Positions 23,816 to 37,460 of a stretch of DNA of 64,000 nucleotides are shown here, one piece after another. The stretch spans positions 73,324,109 to 73,388,108 of the forward strand of contig CM075853.1 in NCBI GenBank assembly GCA_037975125.1, read 5' to 3'. The stretch's first letter is position 1, and each line of letters begins with the position of its first letter. Position numbers and translations under genes: made by a program. The notes under the pieces were generated by a model. The model saw only the letters and a list, made by a program, of their open reading frames with translations, had not been told where the DNA came from and did not search any database. The DNA is from Latrodectus hesperus (lineage: Eukaryota; Arthropoda; Arachnida; Araneae; Theridiidae).

Positions 23816-26800
23816 AATAGTGAGCCCAAAATAAAGCAATAGAAAAGTCAATGTCCAAAGGCTTTTGTAAGTCTTTTTAATATTGACTGCAACTTATACC
23901 ATTCCAAAAGTGCTGATTCCCAGTCAATGATGGGCCCATTAACATAATATATAGATTAGTGACTATATTTTTGTGTCACTTTGAATATGCTGCTCTTCTA
24001 CAAGATCGTAGTAATACCAATAAAATATTACCGTAGTGGACAGCTTAACGGCCAAAGGCGGGAATAAGGTATTTTAATGTTCTCTGCATAGTTATCAAAT
24101 GTAAAATGTGGGAGGGCATATTTATAATGAATATAATCTGCAAGTATTTTTCAGAGTGATCATTTATTGATTATCATTGCTGAAAGACTGAATTGTATGG
24201 CAATATTTTTGCTATATAATAAAGTGAGTCCATTTGGAGTAACCAATAGGATATGGATACATATGTATGGATACATACATTGTAAAACTGTTTTGCGATA
24301 TCTTTTTACTGAAAAAAGTTTAATCTTTTTAGCATTTCTGGCGTATTGTAAGTTAACAAGACACGTAGTTTTGAGGGATTGTTACAAATGCTTTCTAGAC
24401 TCTAAAATTGAATTATAATTGCTGTACTTCATTGATGTAATTTATGACATTCGTTTCATATCATATATTGATTTTTAATCACATGTTTAGTCTATGTATA
24501 CTAATCCATTTTTTGAATTTTAATCATATTTTTCTAAATTTTATCCAAATTTTTCAAAACAATTTCTGTTTTAAAAGTATAACTTATCATTAAGCTATCA
24601 AAATAAGAGAGGTATAATTTCGCATTTTGTATGCATGCAATTAATTATAAACTATTAAGATAAATCTTTCTCATAAAGTGAATCCATTTCCTGTTCTTAA
24701 GCAATGGTTGTAATCAAAACTGAGACCTTATGTTGTGAAAAGCGATATCCGAGTATGAGGCAGGGTAGAGCTCTTATCAAAATATACTTAAAACTCGACA
24801 AAACAATGGATTTGTTTTAATATGTAACTACAATTTTTCTACAGCAAAACTAAGCTAGTTAAAATTAATTCCACGTATGAGATAGGTAGTAGTTAAGGGA
24901 CTATGAACATCCACTGCATGCTTCTTTCCAAAAATATTTTCATTGATAAAGGAATGTACTGAAGTCTTACAAAAGAAAAAATTTGGTAAGTTTCTAAGCA
25001 TATAAATCATTGTTGGACAACAGGAATTAGATTTTGTATTTAGACGTCTATGGAGTTGCATGGGTTAGAATCTTTTCCCAATTTCCTTCCTTTCGATATG
25101 GGAATATTTTCAATGAAAATTCCTACCGGAAGGTAACTTATGCGATGAATATTAAAATGCCTGAAATCCTAAGCAATTAAGCTATCTACTAAGCCAAATA
25201 TTTTAAATGCTTATTAAAAGTTAATAATAAAGTATGCTTTTAAAAATGAAATGCTCCGATTTCAAGTCTAACACGAGACTAACCAATTTTGTTGTAGAAC
25301 AATACGAAATAGATACTGCTCTTTGATTTCTAGATGGACAACTTTTGAGATTGGTACTTGGAAGTTTTCAAGATTTTTCCTTGTCGTACATGATTATATT
25401 TCAATATCCATAAAATGTCCTTACGAAAAATATTCCGTAACAGCTGTTCATATGTTTTATATGAGGCTTCCGCTGCTTGACTATAAATATTGCTGCTTTC
25501 AAGCATGATTTCTTCAAAATGAGTGTAGAGATCATCTCTCAGTTTTCAGCAGTGGTGAAGAGAAATGTTTCGTTGAATTACTTAAATTTTCTTCGATGAA
25601 CGCCGTTAATTATTCGGTGAGGAAAGCTCCATTTTGGTATAAAGATACATTTTTTTTAAGAAAAGTTCTTGTAATGAAAATAAGTTAAAGAGATAGAAAA
25701 ATGTTTTACAGTCACAGGAAGCTTTTCCATGTGAAGTAAAAATGTTCTCATAATAATGTTCTTTTTTCAATGAAAGATTTTATTTTTAGACAAGGAACTA
25801 CATGTTTATAACTTCTTTCCAATGAAAGCTCTAAATCAATATAGGTAATCTATTTCTCTAACTCTCAAAAGACAATGAACATTCAATAATGGCCTATTAG
25901 AAGTACATGGTTTTATCCATTTCTTTTTTATATTTTTGTTGATTTTTTAGCAGAAAAAATGCGATAAGGATTATTATTACTGTTACATTTTTTACTCCTG
26001 CTTGTATCATTTGTAAAAAGGGGAAAAAAAACGGAGCGCATAGAAATTGAATGGAATACAAAAAGTACTGATCGTTAAAAAATAATAAATTCAGGCTTTG
26101 AAGATAAATGAGAAGCAGTTAACAAAAATCAAATGCGAAACAACGATAATGGTTAAAATATCGATTCCGTGAATTCGGAACCAGAAACCACCATCGTTGA
26201 ATTCATTATTTTATAAAATGATTTCTAACGGCTTATAACGTCAATTTACTAACTTGTTTTAGAGACTAGTTCTTTAAAGTGCCATTTAAGAATTCACTCA
26301 GGTGAGAAATTCTTTTTTATTTTTCCCACCTGCCAACAGGTAGACTGATTGATTGATTGATCCCAATGACTAAAAAAGTTCCATTTTGGAATATGTAAGA
26401 ATAGAAGGTTATTTTACAGCAAACGAGACTTCAATGTCGTACAAATTTGCCAAATGCGTTTTTCATAACTTTATCAAATGTTTCTTTTTTCTTATAATTT
26501 TTAGTTTTAAAATTACTATTTATTTTATTGATATATATTTCATAAATGCATATTTTTATTGTATAAATTTATATTCAATTTTTAACTTTATTCAGTTTAT
26601 AAAGTTAAACAAAAAGGAAATTATATCATAAACTCGATTTACTAATTGCTTCTTCATCAGAATAAGATTTTTCACCATAAAATTAATATGTTCTTTCTAA
26701 GATGTTGAATTTCAAAATTTTAATTTAATGTAGAATGAATAATACCATTTACTTATTTTATGATATATTTTCACCTCCTCATTACTTGTAGAGTCTAGTT

Positions 26801-29800
26801 AAGATAATTCCAGTACAGTAACACAATGCATGTATTTGCTGTGATTATCTATTAAAATGTAGTCTGCAGGATAAAGTGTGTAAATTATTATTAATTTTTA
26901 AGAATTAACATAAAATGTGAAAGGATGATTATGAAAATATACTTCCGTAATATTTATTTATGTTCTAAAAATAAATAATACCATCACTCATGTTTAATTT
27001 TTTTTTTAAATTAGAACCAAGAAAAGGTATTATTTTTATATTTTTATGTCTCATCTACAGTTAAAAATACATTTCATATTTATTATTTAAATTTTAGTTT
27101 GTCTGTAAATATTAAAATTATTCAAAGTGCATTAAAATATTAGAAAAAAATTAGACATTTCTAAAATGAAATTTGTCACTGCATAGGAAAGGAACAATTC
27201 TTAAATTTCAAAATATGTTATAATCATCAGCGATTGAAAGTAATTCCTTTTATTATCTCTCTTTAAACCCGTTCATCAGCAAATGGGAAGTTAAAACGAT
27301 AAATTGATATTTGAACTACATTAAAATTAAACTGATTATGGTTACATAATTTAAAAGAATTTCAAATTAATTAATTTTGTTAGAAATTATTTTTTAATCC
27401 ATTGAATTATAATGCTGTAGAAAATCACAAGAAGTTTTTGAAAACATTGTTAATAATGCAAGCAAAATATAACGATGAAATACATTAACATCCCACTCAA
27501 ATATTGAAAGGTTACCTTTGGAACTTTTAATACCTATTAACAACATAACAAATGACCTTTTAAATCTGACTCGTGGAGCAAGCACCTCTATAAACTATTC
27601 ATACAGATATCTGTTTAATAAATATATTTTAATAGTTAAACAGTTACAGCTTTCTAATTAATGTTACTTTATGGGCAACAAGGGAGCATTAAATTACACA
27701 GTACTTCCACGTAATTAGTTGCATAATTATAGTAATTTAAATAAAGTAATTGTATCGATTCCCCCGTGTTTAATCAATTTAAGACTTTTGAAAATAGGAT
27801 AATATTTGTGTGTCCCTTTCCTTCAAGCTTTACTAATTTAAATTTTGTCATTATACTGAACATGACTCACGTTCTATCTGGTTACACTTCTAATTATCAG
27901 CCCACTATTGGTTGCCACGTCTGAAAAAAGCCTTAAAGTTGCATTGGCTTAAAGGACATAAACAGGAGTTCTTCACAATTTTCCTTGTTGCATTTTATAC
28001 TGACTTTTTTTGTATAAAAGTTTATAAAATTATGTTTTAATGTAATTATTTTTTGAAGATTACATTCAACGATGATTTTGTAAATATTAAGCTATAGGTT
28101 CGCATTGTTTTAGTTTGTATGTTTCTCTGTTGCCACTTTTTGTTTCATGAAGGCTAATTCAACCGATATTAAAAGGAGATTTCGAATAAGTGCAAACACA
28201 GACGACCGAGATAGGAATTGAATTTTCAATTGTTAATTTGATGACAAGAGATGTTTATTCAGCTGCTAGCGTGGAATAAAGTGCACTTTCTGTTTCACTT
28301 GTATTTACATAAATATAGTAAATTCAAACTTGAAAAAATTCTGCAAAAGTTTAAGGAATTAATGAAACTTGTTTTCAGTTTTCCTATATTTTACGTTTTT
28401 CTTAAATATGTATTTTTGTTAATGGTTAATTTATTTTAAAAAATATAAATTTTAAAAGTTGAAATAAAACTGTAATGAAAGCGTTACTAAACTGTACAGC
28501 AAATCAAATAATTTTAATAAATTTCACATATTTAGACATATTCAATATTCTGAATATATAACATATTCCAATATAAAAACTATGAAAAGTGAAATAAATA
28601 GAAACAAGATAATATTAAAATTATAAATAAAAGAAATGGTTGAAATGAAAACCATCAAATAATTCACAGTTTTTAAATTAGGTTCTAAAAATGACATATA
28701 ATGTATTATTTAAACAAAAACCTTACTCTTAAATTATTATATTTTATCTAAAATTAATTCAATAATAATGTCTACAAAACTGCATTTTATACTAGAATAA
28801 TTTTGTATCAGTATATATAACTTTAGAATTATTGCAGTTTTCAAAAACGATATTAAGTTAATTGATTTACTGATTTAGTTATTCAAAGCAAAAATTCACT
28901 AATAAATCTTAGAAATTCCCTTTCAACGTTTTCATATCACTTACAGTATCATCTCCTTTCTTACAGATGCTTAGAACACCCTAAAAGCATATATTAAAGC
29001 ATTATCCATTGATGATTTCCTGTTACTTTGCTTCATGTTTTGCAGATGAGATCATTATAACCAAAGGAATTCATCAGCCACACTTTTTCTAGTGTGAGGA
29101 GTAATGCTTACGATCAGCCTCAGCTGTGGATGAAATGGGGAATCTGATTACAATAACAAATCATCTCCAATTATTTTGAAGTAAGAAGGTGGGAGGTAAG
29201 AAAGAAGCTATTCTTTATCTCTGTACTGTACTGCATCTCAATAGACAGCTCTTTTCTCGTTGATGTTTTTGGCATTCTGAATTTTTTATATATTTTCTTT
29301 AAAAAATATTTTTAGGATCCTATTAGATTGAAAAAAATAATATTCAAATGGTTACCAAGTAAAGAAAACTTTAAATGTTTTTTTTAATTCTCAAATTTAC
29401 ATTCACATGAAAATTTTTTATTCACATTTGCAGTTTGAATATAAAACAATGTTATCAGCATTTTTAAATAATGAATAAGATACAAAAAACAGAGGAATAT
29501 GAGTTGCCGTTTTTTGTAGTTACTTAAATATGAAAACAAATATAGAGAATCAAAGATGCCATTATCTCTTTAAAGAGTAAGCATTTTTCTTCTTTGTGGC
29601 TTGTAATATAGGACCGGAAATAAAAACAAACTAGACTATATTAGTTTTTCTTCGTGGAGGAAGATTTACTACTATAAAAAGCACCACTTTATTCCCAATA
29701 ACATTTTAAATTTTTTAAAATTTCCTTTATTTAAGGCAAATATATTCAATAAAAATGAATTGTTTTTCCTATTCAATTTCAACAATAAATTAATATTTAA

Positions 29801-31616
29801 CAGATATTTAGTTTATTTTTTATCTGTTTACTCTCTATTAGCACATGATATTTTAATGCGCTTTGAATTTTTTAAATACGTATCGTTAAAACTTTAAATT
29901 AATGATATACAGCTTATGCAATAAATCTAAATCATATTAAAAATCATTATTAATACATAAAAAACAAAAAAAATAAAATTTTAAAAATTAATTCTAATGT
30001 AAAAGAAATGCAAATAAATTAAAATTATTTAAAGTTTCTTAGAGATAAAAAAATCTTTTTTAAACAACAGAAAAATTAAATTCATATGTAAATACATATC
30101 AAAATGGTATATAAATTTACAAAATTAAGTTGTTTTAAAATTTGTTCAAAATTTTTAATAACGTAAATATTTGTGACGAACAGAAAAAAAAATTAAAATT
30201 TGGCATATTATTTTTTGTTGCTTAAAACATAAGATACACAATAAACTTATAAATTAATTCGATGCATTATTTATTTGCTTTAATACATCATCAATTATAA
30301 ATTCTTGTTTCATTTTGAGTAATAGATACGGGAATTTCTTACAGTCTATTATATTTCTGACGTTTTACTGGACAATTTATTGTATGCGCTTGAGATCGAT
30401 TACGAAATGCAACTCAATTTTTGTTGATTCTTATAAATTAATTTCTGTCAAGGCTTTGTGTAAATGATATTATGAGATAAAGTTATTACATGAGAAAATT
30501 TAAGAAATCGTACACTTAAAGAAAAAAAAATAATTCTAACAATAGTTATAATTTTGCATTAAAAATTTTTATGCAAAGGACAAAATTTGAATGATGATTC
30601 TTTGGATCATTTCTTTTATAGCTAAAAAGTATGTATCAAATAAATGAAAGTGACAGATTAATTAATAAAGTAGATAAATAAAAGTAAAAATTAAGTAAAA
30701 TTTCTCTATAAATACCCTTTTCATGGCCTTGGAATTTAATATTCTAATAAGAAAATTATTTCTCTTTGCTTGATGTTAAAACTATATGCAGATACAGGAA
30801 AAAAATCTGAAACAGTTGAAAAATGTAAATTTTTCACAATTCGCAATTCTTTTTCAATTCTTTGATTTCACTTCAATTCTTGATCAATTCTTTTCCACAA
30901 ATAACTATTTAAGTATTGATTCCTTACATGAAAAACCAATTTCATCTGTGTTTTATGTTAAATTTATGGAATATATAAAACTTATATTTATATCAATTTA
31001 ACATGTAGTAAGAGGCACACAGTCCCACACATGAAAACCGACATAAATTATGTGAGTTATTGGAGAAATAAGCTGCTAAAAATTGTAAATTAAACAATTC
31101 GTTTTTCTATATTATTTAATGTTTACTTGGTAAGCATTTTTAATAAACTTCCAAAAAAGTATAAACGTTATTGCCAAATATAAATTTTTTGTACAGTTAC
31201 TTTTAAAATAAATAGTTCTACATTAAAAACAAAATAAAATAAATTAGGCTTGGAAATTGAAAATTCCTCTGTAAATTAAAGACGTAATTCTGCAACAATA
31301 ATAAATTTAAATACTAAAAATTAATTTGACTGAAGTTTAAATAAGATAATCAATAGAAGTCTTAATAATCATTTTAAAGTTAATATTTTGATTGCTTTAT
31401 ATATTTTAAAGACAAAATTATTCTTAAGAATATTGGTTTCAAAGGAAACTAATATACTTTTTCATACATTTTTGGAAAATTAAATTTCTGGAAATTCAGT
31501 CAGAAAGATTAATATATATTTTTATTATATAACAATACTGTTACAATATTTCTTTTTAATCTGTAGAATTTGATAAAATAAAATATTTCTTAGTTTCCAC
31601 TTTTCTCAGCACAAAA

Positions 31617-31621
<5 letters not shown>

Positions 31622-31703
<82 letters not shown>
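31622..31703. repeat. (TA)n microsatellite
   Basis: An uninterrupted TA tract bounded by tatgtatat and ataaaagtg. Confidence 0.97.
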
Positions 31704-31707
<4 letters not shown>

Positions 31708-31969
31708 TGATGGTTTTAAATATTCAGTAATTAGCTTATTTTAAGTAAATATTTGATAATAAGGAATATTAGTTTGAAGAAGATATTAAAAAAATATTTT
31801 TCTTTATTATATTATTGCATAAATTGTAATTTTTTAAAGCATACATTAAAAGTTATTAATATAGTATATAATTTCATATGTATAATATTGCTTATTTTAA
31901 TATAATAATATTTAATGTACAATAATATACAACAATAAATTTCAATATAATTAATCAATACCATTTTTT

Positions 31970-32106
<137 letters not shown>

Positions 32107-32189
32107 TGTACTGGTGATGTCTAGGGGTTTGTTGAATAAGGATTGCAAATTAACTAGTAAAGATATTTAATAATACAAAAGATTAGATT

Positions 32190-32305
32190 ACAGGAGCGTC
32201 TTTACTACGTCCTGGCTGATCCATCTCCCCGCGCAATGTGTCGGTAGATGAGTGGCTCTCAAGTGGGAAGTAGCGGTGGCACTGCACTCTCTGGAGTATA
32301 CGATA
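32190..32305. other. Unidentified GC-richer island
   Basis: About 115 bases (from acaggagcgtc to ctctggagtat) are clearly richer in G+C than the flanks and contain ccccgcgc and agtagcggtggcac. No direct-repeat flank, inverted ends or long open frame is evident. Its composition resembles the small retroelement pieces elsewhere in the window, so it may be a fragment of one. Confidence 0.4.
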
Positions 32306-35300
32306 TATACATACTTTAAATCAATTAATATGACAATGATTCGTTATCATACGAAATGTGAGCTGAGAATTATTATACAAATCAATATTTTAAGACATTT
32401 TATTCTTAACATTATTATTAAGAAATTTTAAAAACGAAATCATGATATTAAGATAAAAAGAAAAAAAGTTTAATTTTGAGAGTTTTTCTCTATTACTAAA
32501 AATATATGAATAACTCAATTGAGTATCTTCAGGCATTTATTTGATTAAATTATAAGAAGTAGTTGCATTAACATCTCCCGTGGAAATATATTATTGATGT
32601 GTTATGAATATGAGCATCACTGAAAAGCAGCCTCCGTTACGAGAAATTAGATAATCTGTCACTAACATCTGCAGTCACATCAATTTTATTATATATAATA
32701 TAGAGTTGTATATAATAACGAGAATAGAGCGATATTGACTGATAAGAAAAGTAAAAAATACGATCGAAAATAACAATAACTTTATATGGGTGTCGTGCAG
32801 ATATTTTGGAGCTCCATGCATAAATTAGTAACTTAAAAATATAAGTCTTTATGTTCATATTCATTTCATTTTTATCGATTTATAATAATTAATATGATAT
32901 TGAATATTAATTTTGTTTGAAAATGTTCATTAATATTTAAAAATTATTTGCAAGTAAGCTTTTTATTTCGCTCGAAATTAATAAGGAATTTTAAATGAAT
33001 TACTTATATTAAAAGTCATTTATTATATATAAATATTTCAATTCATTAGAAATAGGTAAACAGTATTTAGAATCCAAAAATATAATTTAAAAAATTGGCA
33101 AAAATTTAGAAATTCTGATAGATTAAAATTTTATTTATAGTATATGTAGCAGCTATTAATGGAAGGAACTTTATCTGAAATTTTTATGATTACTTCATAG
33201 AACTTTACTATAAAATGTGAAGTGTAAATAGCATGATTGTAAAGAGATACTGAATTTTCAAAAGGAAAACATGTCGTTCACAGGTTATAAAGGGAAGTTA
33301 TGCATAATCAATAAAAGGATTAATTTATGCTGCAAAGCTTTTTTCATACACAATTGGAACTTAATTTTATCATAGCAAAATAGAAAATATTTTGCTATGA
33401 TAAAATAAATTGATAAAATAACAAATTAAAATTTAAATTTCTTATCAGAATTTTCAAAATGAATTTGTGATTTACAAAAATTCAATATTTAATTGAAATA
33501 TATATCATAATTTATATATAATATAATTTAATAAAAATATCTTAATAAACCTCTAAAGATAACACAACTATTCAAATTACTTAATAAGAAGAAAATATTT
33601 ATATTAAAATAAATGCTGTAAAAATGAAAAAGTTAAAATGCTTCTTTAAATCTGATTTGTTATTAATAACAATTTAATAGTAGAAAAAAAGGAAAATTAA
33701 AAGTATTCAAAATATATTGCTCGCTTAATACTAAGAAACCATCGATAAATTTCATCTATAATTATAATTGCAATACTATTACTTTTTGTATTTCTAAATT
33801 TTAACACTTAAGTGAGTTGTATTTAAAATAAACTAAGATAACAGATTTCAGGGGGGTATGATTTTCCCAATCACATAAATTTTAGACTATATTCGATCAG
33901 TTAATGTCTTTGTTTTCTGTTGATTAAAACTTCCACACTTTAGAAAAGGTGCAGTTAACAAGGTTATACGTTTGAGTCCTTCCCTAATATGTAATTTGTG
34001 AGATCAAATCTTCTGTTTCACTTATGTTGATAGAAATGAATTTGCCCGTGTAATTGAATATTTTTCCTCTTGCGTGACTAATTAATTTATCTGGTTGATC
34101 ACATATATTTGTAAAATTAGCTGTCTAAGTTCTTAGTAAATAAAAGAATGTATACTAATTTAAAATTTAATGATGTTTAAAAACTTTATACTTAATAAAG
34201 ATTTATATTTTAGTTAAGATTAAAAATTTATATATAAGAGTAAATGGAAATGTAAGATTATAACCAGAATGGAAATATTGAGGAATATACTAAACTTACA
34301 ACGGTATTAATAAAAAACTAATTTTAAAAAATAAGAAGTTCAGAAATCACTATGATCAAAATGGTTAATTAATTAAATAAAACCAAATACATAGTAAAAA
34401 TGATATGATCAGACAGTATCTGATATCGAACTTCAACGACAACAGTTGTAGTATGACTTTTAAAGAGTAAAATTTATAGGGTAATAGTCAGCGAGAAAAC
34501 GGGAAAATTAAATAAAATGTCAATTAAAATCTAAATAAAAAATAAAAGATATATCTTCAAGATTATATATATAATTTGATAATTAAATTAGTAAATAGTA
34601 ATGCTTATGAAAAAATTTCATTAATAAATAATTTGTTAATTAGGTATGTGCTTAATGTGGATGTGCAATCTAGTATGCTGAATTTTGTATCAATGTTCAG
34701 AAGCTAAAAGAGGCATTTAAAAACATTTATAGTAATGAGAAGGATATAAAGAGTGATGAAGAAAACTATCAAGATAACAGCTTATTTAAAATTTATATTA
34801 AATTAAATAATTCTCATTTAATTCTTCTCTCATTAAATCATCTAATTAATCATTAAAATGAAAATATATTAGAATAAAATCTTGAAAAAACAAAGCATAT
34901 ACCTTAAAATCAAGTTAAAAAATATGTAAATCTTTTAACTATAAATTTAAAAATGAAAAATGGTAGTTTGAGACAAAAACAGATGGTAAATTAGAATTTA
35001 AAAGTAAAATAATTTAACTTTGAAATACAAAATCTAATCATAAGATTATGTACATAATTTAAAAAATATTTTAAGAGATTCATCATTATAATTAGAAATA
35101 AAATAATATTATGAAATGGAAAATTGATATGAATTTAACAACCAGTGTTTTTCATTAAATTAAAGGCTGCAATATAAATTGGATATTTATGTTTATTTCA
35201 CAGTAAAAATATGGTAAATATAAAAAACATTTTTAGTGCATGAAAATAAAAAATACAATTTTTTAAATTAATTGCTGTTTCGAAGACTACAGGAAATATT

Positions 35301-35397
35301 TTTAATCCAGAAAATTAAAGTGTCAGTTAATATTGTGTGTGAGCACATACTTTATTAAATTATTAATTCAAGGTAGTTATGCAATTGTCAGTTTTTG

Positions 35398-35400
<3 letters not shown>
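32306..35400. other. AT-rich DNA with one hairpin
   Basis: No gene was seen. The 75-codon minus-strand frame at 32637-32864 has no recognisable features. The perfect inverted repeat at 33365-33405 is listed separately. Confidence 0.5.
33365..33405. repeat. Perfect 18-bp hairpin
   Basis: ttttatcatagcaaaata at 33365-33382 is exactly reverse-complemented at 33388-33405, with a loop of gaaaa. The arms contain the non-trivial core atcatagc, so this is not just an A/T run. Confidence 0.9.

Positions 35401-35474
<74 letters not shown>
35401..35474. repeat. (TA)n microsatellite
   Basis: An uninterrupted TA tract between ttttgtaa and agaaaaatg. Confidence 0.97.
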
Positions 35475-35476
<2 letters not shown>

Positions 35477-36061
35477 AAAAATGTTTGATATATATTGCAA
35501 ATAAGGTTGCAGAGCCTTCAACAACAGATGTGTTGTAGTTTCTACTATAAATATAATAATTAAATAGATTTATGAAAATAATATAGAGCTATTGGAAAAA
35601 ATAAAATCAATATTACAGGTTTTTAATATTTTCACTTCAAAAAAATTAACACAAAAACTATAAAAAATGCCTGCAGGAATTAAAACTATTAATTAAACAA
35701 AAATATTAATTGATACTGAATTAAAAACTTCACAATAAGTAATGAAAAACAAGATTAAAAAATTTAGTAATATTTTTGGAAGAAATGTATTTTTTTTTGT
35801 AAAGCAAATTTTAAGACTTTAGAAACATATTAATTATTTTTTTATTGATAATATCCCAGATTAAATTTTTTTGTTGTCAATAAACAAATAAATCATAATA
35901 TTGTTTTAAAAAATATAAATTTGCGACCAATAACTAATATGTGTATATAAATGTATCAAAATTGAATTAAATGTTTGATTTATATGCTGCGTAAAATATA
36001 TTCTATATTTAGAATTCTTAAATAGTCATTACATAGGAATACATGAATTTTTAATAATATA

Positions 36062-37458
36062 CACTACTGGCCATTAAAATTGCTACACCAGGAAAGCGGC
36101 ACACCTCACAAGTGAAATTTGCATGACAGGTAGAACTTGCTGTGATATGCAAATGATTAGATTTTCAGCGCATTCATACAAAGCAGGCGACAGTAGCGAC
36201 ATCTACAATGTGTATAAAACCAGAGATTTGACAGCAATTTTCTCATACTCAATTTCCGTTTCAACTTTGTTTTCGGCAAAGAAAGTTGTTGTAATGCCTC
36301 GTGTAAGAAGAAGAAATGCCTATCAGCACGTGTCTGACTTTGATCAAGGAAGAATTATAGCCTACCGGGATTGCGGTTTATCGTACCGCAATATTGCTGC
36401 CCGCGTCGGTCGAGACCCCATGACTGTTAGCAGAATATGGAATCTATGGGCTCAGGACAATCATATGGAACGTCATGCAGGATCTCAGCGAACCCCATCA
36501 CTAACAGCAGAGAAGACAGACATCTTATCCGCATCGTCACAAGGGATCGTACAGCCACGTCACGAACCCTGAGTCGAGAAATGGAGTCCTTTGCTAGGTA
36601 ACAAGTTTCTGCTCGAACAGTTCACCGACGTTTGCAGCAGCATGGATTGTCTGCACTGCGACCATGGCTTCGGCTACCAATGACGCTGCTTCACAGACAG
36701 GAGCGCCTTCAATGGTGTGATCAGCGACGAACATGAAAGCGGGAATGGCATCACGTCATCTTTACAGATGAATCTCGGTTCTGTATACAGGACCATGATG
36801 GCCGCATCCGTGTCTGGAGGCATCGTGGAGAACGCCCATTGCCAGCTTGCATTGGACATCACCATACTGGCCCATCTGCTTTAGTGATAGTATGGGGTGC
36901 CATTGGATACACGTCTCGATCACCTCTTGTTCGCATTACCGGCACTTTGAACAGCAACCGTTACATTTCCGTCGTGTTAAGGCCCGTGGCTCTGCCTTAT
37001 TTTCGAGGCCTCCCTAATGCTTTGTTTCAACAGGATAATGCACGACCGCATGTTTCCCGTACTGTTCTGAACTTCCTTGATACAGAACAGGTTCGACTGT
37101 TACCCTGGCCAGCACGTTCTCCTGATCTGTCACCAATTGAGAACGTGTGGTCAATTGGATTGGCACGCCATCACTCACCATTCACTACTGTCGATTAATG
37201 TGGCATAGTGTTGAAGCTGCATGGACTGAGATCCCCGTACATGCCATACAATCTCTGTTTGACTCCATGCCTAGGCGAATAAATGCTGTTATTGCAGCCA
37301 GAGGTGGCTGCTCTGGGTACTGATTTCTCAAGATCTATACATCCTAATTTCCTGTAAATCTAATCACTTGTTCTTTCCACTATAATGTATGTGTCCAATA
37401 AATATCGTTCTGTTATTTGCATTCCTTCTTGGTGTAGCAATTTTAATGGCCAGTAGTG
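36062..37458 (+). mobile_element. Tc1-like DNA transposon, copy 1 (inactive)
   Basis: The element has terminal inverted repeats of about 29 bp. The left end begins cactactggccattaaaat and the right end is its complement, closing at cagtagtg. A TA dinucleotide flanks each end (36060-36061 and 37459-37460), the target duplication of Tc1/mariner elements. The length of about 1.4 kb fits a one-gene Tc1-type transposon. It carries one transposase reading frame, now broken. A second copy with the same ends lies about 3.9 kb downstream in the opposite orientation. Confidence 0.95.
36294..37323 (+). pseudogene. Tc1-like transposase (DD34E), frameshifted
   Basis: This is a DDE transposase that would bind the element's ends and catalyse cut-and-paste transposition in the nucleus. 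The start is placed at MPRVRRRNAYQ because copy 2 begins with a matching MPR; an upstream in-frame ATG at 36123 lies in the transposon leader. An N-terminal helix-turn-helix (GLSYRNIAARVGRDPMTVSRIW) is followed by a catalytic core with FTDESRF (first Asp), QQDNARPH (second Asp) and SPDLSPIENVW (Glu). Exactly 34 residues separate the second Asp from the Glu. All three catalytic residues survive, but the frame shifts near 36497. In-frame stops follow at 36599 (TAA) and 36734 (TGA). A small deletion after ENVW and another frameshift near 37196 come before the C-terminal ARGGCSGY and the stop at 37321. It is non-functional. Confidence 0.93.
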
Positions 37459-37460
37459 TA

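Larger units (their letters stand above)
22457..31621. other. Long AT-rich tract without supported genes
   Basis: Open frames of 60-83 codons are scattered through this stretch, but none shows a domain, signal peptide or paired splice sites that I could defend. Locally more balanced patches occur at about 23.6-24.1 kb (candidate SINE remnant, listed separately) and 29.0-29.3 kb (unidentified). A (GATT)4 run lies near 26347-26362. Confidence 0.45.

Noticed and set aside
36123..36293. The upstream ATG at 36123 as the Tc1-like transposase start
   Set aside because: The region is the element's leader and is not matched in frame in copy 2, whereas MPR at 36294 is shared by both copies.
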